A DNA stretch of 8,194 nt from Candidatus Falkowiibacteriota bacterium (lineage in GTDB: Bacteria > Patescibacteriota > Patescibacteriia > Patescibacteriales > UBA12465). Position numbers and translations under genes: made by a program. The first letter of the stretch is position 1. Each line of letters starts with the position of its first letter. The DNA is taken from contig CAIOGK010000125.1 in assembly GCA_903857815.1 (NCBI GenBank), positions 1-8,194 on the forward strand, written 5' to 3'. The notes beneath the pieces were generated by a model that had not been told where the DNA came from, ran no database searches, and was given only the letters and a program-made list of their open reading frames with translations. Positions 1 to 4,928 of this stretch are shown here, piece by piece.

Positions 1-470
<470 letters not shown>

Positions 471-613
471 CTAGGGAGATATTTCTTCTTTTCATTTATG
501 ACCTGAAGAAATGGTCGCCTCTAACCTCGTGTTAGAGTGGTTGTTACTTGCTTGCAAGTAATGACAAAAACCGAATTGGTGCCAATTAGACTCACAATTT
601 CTACATGATTGAA
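471..613 (+). other. 16S trailer with four consecutive hairpins
   Basis: There is no coding sequence and no start of a 23S gene or spacer tRNA here. Instead there are four simple inverted repeats in a row: ATTTCTTC/GAAGAAAT (481-488 with 505-512), CTCTAAC/GTTAGAG (519-525 with 531-537, five-base loop), TTACTTG/CAAGTAA (544-550 with 555-561, four-base loop) and AATTG/CAATT (574-578 with 583-587, four-base loop). The string ends just before the terminator at 617. It is presumably the trailer of the 16S precursor. Part of it may pair with the 16S leader, which is outside the window, to form the RNase III processing stem. A separate small RNA cannot be excluded. Confidence 0.5.
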
Positions 614-616
614 TAT

Positions 617-647
617 AAAAAAACCGCCTTTTAGAGGTGGTTTTTTA
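617..647 (+). terminator. Rho-independent terminator after 16S
   Basis: A-tract (617-623), CCGCC (624-628) pairing with GGTGG (636-640, one G-U), then six T (641-646). The A-tract extends the stem against the T-tract, so it may work in both directions. It closes the 16S transcript about 150 nt past the mature end. Confidence 0.8.
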
Positions 648-680
648 TTATATAAATTATTTCTAGCTTAGTAATAAATG

Positions 681-718
681 AAAAGAGCGACCAATCAAAC
701 AGCCGCTCTCTTTTTTTT
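681..718 (-). terminator. Terminator of parB-like gene (probably bidirectional)
   Basis: AGAGCG (684-689) pairs with CGCTCT (704-709). On the minus strand it follows the parB-like stop codon by about 20 bases and is followed by TTTTC. On the plus strand it is followed by a run of T (711-718), so it could also act as a second stop for 16S read-through. It separates the convergent 16S and parB-like transcripts. Confidence 0.75.
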
Positions 719-729
719 ACAAAAATACA

Positions 730-1659
730 TTACTTCCTTGCGCTTTTAAGATTTTCGGCGAATAATCTTGCCTGATTACTAAGATCTTCTAAATTAGAGA
801 TAGCCTTTTCAAGATCTATAGTAGAACGTGAGCCGAATGCTTCCTTAATTTTTTTCATAGAAATATCTAGAAGTAAATCTAGCTCGCCGATTGCTTTTTT
901 AACACCACTAATAATAATGGCATAGTCATCAGAGGGTTTACGATTTCGCCCATGAACACTTACAATTTCCGGAGATCTTTCTGCCCTAATATATGAAAGG
1001 GCTTTGCGATGATCAAGTTCGGAACTTATAATATGCTTAGCGAGTCTTATCTGGAAATCTTCTTTTATTCCCGACAGGGCAATGCCTATCTGAAAGCTGA
1101 GCTGTTTCCTTGATAAAAAATGTTGAACCTCTGGACAAAGACGAAGCAAGCTAAGATGTTGCGACCCCCAACCAGCACTTCGACCACAAATTTTAGCGGC
1201 TCTTTCGATACATTCTTCGCGACCTAATTCTTCACCATCAACTCCATTTTTCATGAAGCCATCTACGATTGCTTTTAAAGCACGAGCGGTTTCCATCGGA
1301 GTATGCCCAACACGGCAAAAATTAGCCGCAACTGACAGGGCAAACTGATGATCCTTTGCCATATGAGGTCGAATATAAGACTGGATATGACGCCAACCGA
1401 GAAGCTGGTGAGCGCGCAAACGCCTCTCTCCATCTATCAGTTCGAAATCGTGATCAATATCTCCTACTATGGAGATAACACTAACTGGATTTTGTAATCC
1501 TATTTCCTCAATACTTTGAGCTAATCCAAGAAGTTCTTCTTCGTCGAATTCTTGGCGCGGCTGTCCTGAAAAGGGCCTAATTCTAGAGATGGCAATATTA
1601 GCCAGGGTCATTTCTTCAACATCAATACTGTCGGGTTCAAGATTTGATTTTTGATTCAT
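730..1659 (-). CDS. ParB/KorB-family partition-type DNA-binding protein (orphan)
   Basis: A 309-residue protein with the ParB/Spo0J N-terminal fold: QPR..F (33-39), LA.SI...GL..P (46-58) and the GERR.RA nucleotide box (77-83). The next block is ANFCR...TPMETA (112-125), matching the family's ENxxR...PxEEA, then a helix-turn-helix around 150-175 with the typical LLRLCPEV continuation, and a helical C-terminal region (about 235-309) likely for dimerisation. ParB proteins are CTP-dependent DNA clamps that load at parS-like sites for chromosome or plasmid segregation; some act as regulators. Ala112 replaces the Glu normally preceding the conserved Asn, a residue tied to CTP hydrolysis in Bacillus ParB. 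No parA gene accompanies it. The ATG start is supported by AGGAG eight bases upstream. GC content is visibly higher than in the adjacent genes (stretches above 50%), which may mean acquisition from another source. The cargo or target is unknown. Confidence 0.88.
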   Translation of the reverse strand: MNQKSNLEPDSIDVEEMTLANIAISRIRPFSGQPRQEFDEEELLGLAQSIEEIGLQNPVSVISIVGDIDHDFELIDGERRLRAHQLLGWRHIQSYIRPHMAKDHQFALSVAANFCRVGHTPMETARALKAIVDGFMKNGVDGEELGREECIERAAKICGRSAGWGSQHLSLLRLCPEVQHFLSRKQLSFQIGIALSGIKEDFQIRLAKHIISSELDHRKALSYIRAERSPEIVSVHGRNRKPSDDYAIIISGVKKAIGELDLLLDISMKKIKEAFGSRSTIDLEKAISNLEDLSNQARLFAENLKSARK

Positions 1660-1667
1660 TTTATAAT

Positions 1668-1672
1668 CTCCT
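1668..1672 (-). promoter_or_regulatory. Shine-Dalgarno of parB-like gene
   Basis: On the minus strand AGGAG lies eight bases before the ATG, a good match to the anti-Shine-Dalgarno in the 16S tail at 461-470. It is worth noting because no other protein gene in the window has a convincing one. Confidence 0.8.
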
Positions 1673-1742
1673 ATCGTTAAATGTTAAGTTACTATTTTGA
1701 TTTTTATAATTAAACATTAATTCAAAGCCTAACGATTGTCAA
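1673..1742 (-). promoter_or_regulatory. Probable parB promoter with flanking inverted repeat
   Basis: The minus strand has a consensus -35 TTGACA (1737-1742) directly abutting the T-tract of the upstream terminator. The best -10 at 17-base spacing is weak (TAATGT, 1714-1719), and a TATAAA further on (1703-1708) has no matching -35. A seven-base inverted repeat, ATCGTTA (1673-1679) and TAACGAT (1730-1736), has one arm touching the -35 and the other touching the Shine-Dalgarno. It could be an autoregulatory operator, as ParB/KorB-type genes often repress themselves, but seven bases is short. Confidence 0.4.
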
Positions 1743-1743
1743 T

Positions 1744-1773
1744 AAAAAAGCCCCTAATATTAGAGGCTTTTTA
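1744..1773 (-). terminator. Terminator of the trpS / PEP-domain gene unit
   Basis: AAAAAGCC (1745-1752) pairs with GGCTTTTT (1765-1772), continued inward by CTA/TAG after one mismatch, with an ATAT loop. It lies about 15 bases past the stop of the PEP-domain gene. Its symmetric A and T tracts make it potentially bidirectional. Confidence 0.85.
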
Positions 1774-1787
1774 TATATTAATGATTT

Positions 1788-3158
1788 TTATTTTATTTTA
1801 GTAACTACGCCACTTTTAGCGTCAACTTGAACTGTATCACCAGTTTTTAAAATTTTGGTTGCGTTTTTAATACCGATAATACATGGCTTCTTCATTTCTC
1901 TAGCAACAATAGCGGCATGACAAGATATTCCGCCTTCCTCCGTAATAAATGCTCCGGCTCTACTCATGAGTGGTAAAAATTCAGGACGAGTCATTGAGGT
2001 AACTAATATATCTCCGGGCTTAAAATTTTTCATTCCTGCTTGAGCATTCAAAACAACATTTATTTTACCCGTATACATGCCCGGGCTGGCTGATACGCCG
2101 CACAAAATTTCTTTATTAGAGTTATTATTTAATAATACAACTTTTTCCCAAGTTTTTTTACTTACATCAATATATCCCGGACTAAACATTAAACCTAAAC
2201 GTCTACTATTTTTTTCATATTTTGCTGCAGCAATTAAATATGACGTTTGATTACTAAATATTAAATTTTTTATTTCATCAACTGTTAACCAACGCAAACA
2301 TTTATAGCTAAAGCGATTTTGACGGCAAATATCTTTAAGCCACTCGTCCATCAAATCAACCGCTAAAAGTAGTAATTCCTTTTTTTTATCTCTAACAATG
2401 GCGGCGGTTCTAGCAAGTTTTATTAAATTACTATAATTTCGTGATGGTTTAATTTTTAATTTTTTATTCTTGCTAGAGGTAATTTCAATTTTTAAATTAT
2501 GTAAATATTTTTTTAACCAGGCAACGGTCAAAAGAGAAGGGCCGCAATAAGTATTCTGTAACCAAGAAAACTTTTTAATAAACTTCGTAAAGACTAAATC
2601 AAAATTTTTATTATTTTGGTTGAGATTAGACAAATAAATACCAGCCTCGGTCATAAAAGATGGCTGATTATCATTAATTTTATTTATTAAAAAATGAAAA
2701 TCATCAGGATGATTCTTACTAAGTTTCATTAAGAAATTATCGAAGGGATAATCAAAGCAAAATAAGAGATTGGTAGTATGAAAAAGGGCCAACTCGGTAA
2801 CGTCCCACCACTTGCCGAGCATTTTTGTATTTTTTTTTCGAGCAATACGACAGACATCAATCGCTTGTTCTAATTCGTATTGCAATTTTATTAAATCGCG
2901 TAAATATTCAGTATCACCAACGAGAGTTTCTCGTATAATACGTTGCCCAACTTTAAGCATTGTCCCGCTTTGCTTAAAAATAATTACATTACCGTCATTA
3001 AAATCATGTATTGTATCGTTCCAAATTACACCATATTTACTATCTATTTTTCTAGTTGAGGCGGAAACATAAACAGACGTAAAAAAAGGATAGGCCTGAA
3101 ATTGCCATCGATATGCATTCTGCCAATCCTTTTCAATAATAATATTTTGTTTATTCAT
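1788..3158 (-). CDS. Stand-alone PEP-utilising 'mobile' (swivelling His) domain protein, role unknown
   Basis: The C-terminal ~100 residues are a clear PEP-utilising enzyme mobile domain: G-SASPG (near 355), PGDILVT, then the phosphohistidine motif GGISCHAAIVARE with the acceptor His at about residue 414, and KILKTGDTVQVDAKSGVV at the end. In PEP synthase, pyruvate phosphate dikinase and PTS enzyme I this domain carries phosphate between an ATP-grasp and a PEP-binding barrel. Neither partner domain is visible here. The N-terminal ~340 residues are Lys/Asn/Phe-rich, probably mostly helical, and match nothing I can name. I chose the ATG at 3158 (456 residues) over a TTG nine bases upstream: the ATG follows the trpS stop by one base (TAATATG), a junction also seen at lcp/der and der/pth. 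It is presumably co-transcribed with trpS and ends at the terminator at 1744-1773. Domain identity is secure; the reaction and substrate are not known. Confidence 0.85.
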   Translation of the reverse strand: MNKQNIIIEKDWQNAYRWQFQAYPFFTSVYVSASTRKIDSKYGVIWNDTIHDFNDGNVIIFKQSGTMLKVGQRIIRETLVGDTEYLRDLIKLQYELEQAIDVCRIARKKNTKMLGKWWDVTELALFHTTNLLFCFDYPFDNFLMKLSKNHPDDFHFLINKINDNQPSFMTEAGIYLSNLNQNNKNFDLVFTKFIKKFSWLQNTYCGPSLLTVAWLKKYLHNLKIEITSSKNKKLKIKPSRNYSNLIKLARTAAIVRDKKKELLLLAVDLMDEWLKDICRQNRFSYKCLRWLTVDEIKNLIFSNQTSYLIAAAKYEKNSRRLGLMFSPGYIDVSKKTWEKVVLLNNNSNKEILCGVSASPGMYTGKINVVLNAQAGMKNFKPGDILVTSMTRPEFLPLMSRAGAFITEEGGISCHAAIVAREMKKPCIIGIKNATKILKTGDTVQVDAKSGVVTKIK

Positions 3159-3159
3159 A

Positions 3160-4161
3160 TTAACCAATTCCGATAGCTTGGCGAACTTCAGTTAATTTTT
3201 TGGCAGCGATTGCCTCCGCTCTTTTTTTGCCAGCTTCCAAGACTTTTTGGGCATCAGCATCAGAAATCTTGTTATACTTATCTTGAAAATTTGTTAAAAA
3301 CTTAACAACCACATCAGCTAAATCTTTTTTAAAATCACCATACCCTTTGCCTCGATAATCTTTTACTAAACGAGGAATTTCACGATTCCCTAAAATTGCA
3401 TAAATGGTTAACAAGTTAGATAACGCTGGCTTATTTTCCATGTCATACTCAATATCTGTTCCAGAATCAGTTACTGCCCGCATGATTTTTTTTCGAGCTA
3501 CTTCTATATCATCAAGCAAAGCAATACAATTATTTTGATTACTATCGCTCTTACTCATTTTCTTGGAAGCATCGAGCAAAGACATAATTCTTGCTCCATC
3601 TTTTCTAATTACTGCTTGAGGGATAACAAAGATATCGCCATATTCATTATTAAAACGCTTAGCAATATCACGCGCTAGTTCAACGTGTTGTTTTTGGTCC
3701 TCGCCAACTGGAACAATTTCAGTATTATACAGTAAAATATCGGCCGCCATTAAAACTGGGTAATCATATAAACCGACACTAGCCGATTCTTGATTCTTGC
3801 CAGATTTATCTTTAAACTGCGTCATTTTATTTAAATCAGCAATACGCGCACCATAACAGTTTAAAACCCAAGCTAATTCCGTATGAGCAGGAATAGCCGA
3901 TTGTTGAAAAATAATTGATTTCTCTGGATCTATTCCGGCCGCTAAATATATTTTAGTAATCTCTAAAATATGACGACGTAGTTCTTCGGGGTTTTGTTTA
4001 ACAGTAATTGCGTGATAATCAACTACCGAAAAAATACAATTATATTTTTCCTGCATATTTACCCATTGGGAAATAGCGCCGATATAATTACCAATATTTA
4101 GATTGCCACTTGGTTGAATACCGGAAAAAATTATTTTTTTTGTCTCTATTTTTTTCTCCAT
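3160..4161 (-). CDS. trpS: Tryptophanyl-tRNA synthetase
   Basis: A 333-residue class I aminoacyl-tRNA synthetase, normal length for bacterial TrpRS, charging tRNA-Trp in the cytoplasm. Visible signatures are SGIQPSGNLNIGNYIGA (13-29), where NIGN takes the place of the HIGH motif; the GLYDYPVLMAADILLY block (130-145) of the tryptophan pocket; GEDQKQHVELARDIA (153-167); and the KMSKS loop (201-205). The ATG start gives the N-terminus expected for the family. A TATAAT lies only about ten bases before it, with no Shine-Dalgarno, so the mRNA is probably leaderless or nearly so. The stop codon is one base from the start of the PEP-domain gene, with which it forms a unit. Its tRNA-Trp partner is not in this window. 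Confidence 0.98.
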   Translation of the reverse strand: MEKKIETKKIIFSGIQPSGNLNIGNYIGAISQWVNMQEKYNCIFSVVDYHAITVKQNPEELRRHILEITKIYLAAGIDPEKSIIFQQSAIPAHTELAWVLNCYGARIADLNKMTQFKDKSGKNQESASVGLYDYPVLMAADILLYNTEIVPVGEDQKQHVELARDIAKRFNNEYGDIFVIPQAVIRKDGARIMSLLDASKKMSKSDSNQNNCIALLDDIEVARKKIMRAVTDSGTDIEYDMENKPALSNLLTIYAILGNREIPRLVKDYRGKGYGDFKKDLADVVVKFLTNFQDKYNKISDADAQKVLEAGKKRAEAIAAKKLTEVRQAIGIG

Positions 4162-4170
4162 AAATTTATC

Positions 4171-4176
4171 ATTATA
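4171..4176 (-). promoter_or_regulatory. -10 element of trpS promoter
   Basis: The minus strand carries a perfect TATAAT whose last base is nine bases before the trpS ATG, placing the likely transcription start within a few bases of the start codon. No good -35 is visible at 16-18 bases. It lies between the tRNA-Glu terminator and trpS, so trpS is not merely read through from the tRNA. Confidence 0.65.
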
Positions 4177-4216
4177 CTAATATTCTAATGTAAAACTAAC
4201 GCAAAAGCAATTACAA

Positions 4217-4247
4217 ATAAAAAGCCTCAATATTATAAAATTGAGGC
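4217..4247 (-). terminator. Terminator after tRNA-Glu
   Basis: GCCTCAA (4224-4230) pairs perfectly with TTGAGGC (4241-4247) around a ten-base loop. On the minus strand it is followed by TTTTTATTTG. It begins three bases after the tRNA-Glu 3' end. Confidence 0.85.
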
Positions 4248-4250
4248 GAG

Positions 4251-4322
4251 TGGTCCGGTCGGGAATCGAACCCGAGCTTCCTGGATGAAAACCAGACGTC
4301 TTAACCACTTAACGAACGGACC
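4251..4322 (-). tRNA. tRNA-Glu (anticodon TTC)
   Basis: Read on the minus strand: acceptor GGTCCGT against CCGGACC with discriminator A, anticodon stem TCTGG/CCAGG enclosing loop TTTTCAT (anticodon TTC, reading GAA and GAG), and T arm TCGGG-TTCGAAT-CCCGA. Pair 7-66 is a T/C mismatch. CCA is not encoded (the next bases are CTC), so it must be added by CCA transferase. It is followed at once by a terminator and preceded by the structured RNA region at 4345-4519, with which it may share a transcript. Confidence 0.95.
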
Positions 4323-4344
4323 AAATTTTTAAAAAAGAACAAAA

Positions 4345-4519
4345 GCAAGGAAAAATAAATACGTCTTAATCAGACGCGACTGATTTTGGACCGTCGGCTC
4401 AACTATTCAGTGTTTAGACTGACCAATATTGCACAAAACATTTGCTCGTAATCATGCCGACTCCAACGAATATACTTTCCTTGCAAAACTTCTGTGTGCG
4501 TAATGGAAAATTCAGAAGT
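4345..4519 (-). ncRNA. Putative multibranched structured RNA, family unrecognised
   Basis: This gap has no plausible ORF but unusually rich complementarity. Described on the minus strand: a 5' hairpin ACTTCTG/CAGAAGT (4519-4513 with 4494-4488); a nine-base closing helix GCAAGGAAA/TTTCCTTGC (4484-4476 with 4353-4345). Inside it is an 11-pair helix TTGGA-GTCGGC / GCCGAC-GG-TCCAA (4466-4456 with 4398-4386, two-base bulge), which encloses a TCAGT/ACTGA hairpin (4422-4418 with 4411-4407). Next to that helix is a hairpin GCGTCT/AGACGT (4377-4372 with 4366-4361), whose outer pair is G-U only in the minus-strand reading. A promoter lies just upstream on this strand (4526-4556), and U-rich sequence follows the closing helix before tRNA-Glu. 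It does not match 6S, SRP RNA, RNase P, tmRNA or 5S as I know them. The function is unknown, and the strand is favoured rather than proven. Confidence 0.45.
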
Positions 4520-4525
4520 ATTCTT

Positions 4526-4556
4526 TATATATTAACTCTTAAAAATAAGTTGTCAA
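4526..4556 (-). promoter_or_regulatory. Promoter for the structured RNA / tRNA-Glu unit
   Basis: The minus strand has a consensus -35 TTGACA (4551-4556) and a TATATA (4526-4531) at 19-base spacing, inside an AT run that offers alternative registers. The start would fall near 4515-4519, at the base of the first hairpin of the structured region. Confidence 0.55.
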
Positions 4557-4599
4557 ATTTTATCTTATCTAAGTAATAAAACTACTACAAAAATTAACC

Positions 4600-4627
4600 T
4601 TGAAATATCCCCGTTTTGTGTTAAGAT
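4600..4627 (+). promoter_or_regulatory. Promoter of the tRNA-Pro/Ala/Pro cluster
   Basis: -35 TTGAAA (4600-4605), 16-base spacer and an extended -10 TGTTAAGAT (TG at 4619-4620, hexamer 4622-4627). The predicted start is about 30 bases before the first tRNA. It is divergent from the promoter at 4526-4556, with about 45 bases between the two -35 elements. Confidence 0.55.
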
Positions 4628-4664
4628 GGAAGCGGGTTCTAGCCAAGCCTTATTTTTATGTTTG

Positions 4665-4738
4665 CGGGCTGTAGTATAGAGGCAGTACGCGTGCATGGGG
4701 TGCATGTAGCCCCGGTTCGATTCCGGGCAGCCCGACCA
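4665..4738 (+). tRNA. tRNA-Pro (anticodon GGG), CCA encoded
   Basis: Acceptor CGGGCTG/CAGCCCG with the C1-G72 pair typical of bacterial tRNA-Pro, anticodon stem CGTGC/GCATG (one G-T) around loop ATGGGGT (anticodon GGG, reading CCC and CCT), T arm CCCGG-TTCGATT-CCGGG, and discriminator A followed by a genomic CCA. It is the only tRNA of the four here with an encoded CCA. First gene of the three-tRNA cluster. Confidence 0.94.
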
Positions 4739-4757
4739 GATTTCTCCCAACAAAAAC

Positions 4758-4830
4758 GGGCTTGTAGCTCATCTGGTAGAGCGCTGCATTCGCATTGCAG
4801 AGGTAAGGGGTTCGAGTCCCCTCAAGTCCA
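4758..4830 (+). tRNA. tRNA-Ala (anticodon CGC)
   Basis: Acceptor GGGCTTG/CAAGTCC with the G3-U70 wobble pair that alanyl-tRNA synthetase requires, anticodon stem CTGCA/TGCAG around loop TTCGCAT (anticodon CGC, reading GCG), T arm AGGGG-TTCGAGT-CCCCT, discriminator A. CCA is not encoded. Confidence 0.96.
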
Positions 4831-4838
4831 CATATGAT

Positions 4839-4909
4839 CGGGCTATGGTATAACGGTATTATACACGCTTCGGGTGCGTGTGAGCCCGGTTCAATTCCGG
4901 GTAGCCCGA
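4839..4909 (+). tRNA. tRNA-Pro (anticodon CGG)
   Basis: Acceptor CGGGCTA/TAGCCCG with C1-G72, anticodon stem CACGC/GCGTG around loop TTCGGGT (anticodon CGG, reading CCG), T arm CCCGG-TTCAATT-CCGGG, discriminator A. CCA is not encoded (CAA follows). It is closely similar to the tRNA-Pro(GGG) two genes upstream in acceptor and T arm, suggesting duplication and anticodon divergence. No terminator follows; the LCP gene starts 19 bases later. Confidence 0.95.
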
Positions 4910-4928
4910 CAAAAACAAAAATTTAATT

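Noticed and set aside
471..729. Start of a 16S-23S spacer with tRNA-Ile/Ala or 23S
   Set aside because: No tRNA fold or 23S 5' sequence is present and two terminators intervene.
1191..1203. Partial match to the KorB operator TTTAGCGGCTAAA
   Set aside because: Only the first ten bases match (TTTAGCGGCT then CTT), so the palindrome is broken, and it lies inside the coding sequence where codons explain it.
2812..3072. 86-codon plus-strand ORF inside the PEP-domain gene
   Set aside because: Antisense shadow of a well-supported coding region, with no domain or start signal.
3159..3167. TTG start at 3167 for the PEP-domain protein
   Set aside because: It overlaps the trpS stop codon and is a weaker start codon than the ATG at 3158, which matches the TAATATG junction pattern.
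4345..4484. 5S rRNA, 6S, SRP RNA, RNase P or T-box identity for the structured region
   Set aside because: A few words look similar (ATGCCGACTC to the 5S CCGAAC loop; AAGGAAAGT to the RNase P GAGGAAAGTC), but length, order of helices and other conserved segments do not fit any of these.
4565..4753. 62-codon ORF on the minus strand
   Set aside because: It is antisense to tRNA-Pro(GGG) and its promoter region, with no family resemblance; a shadow of the tRNA gene.
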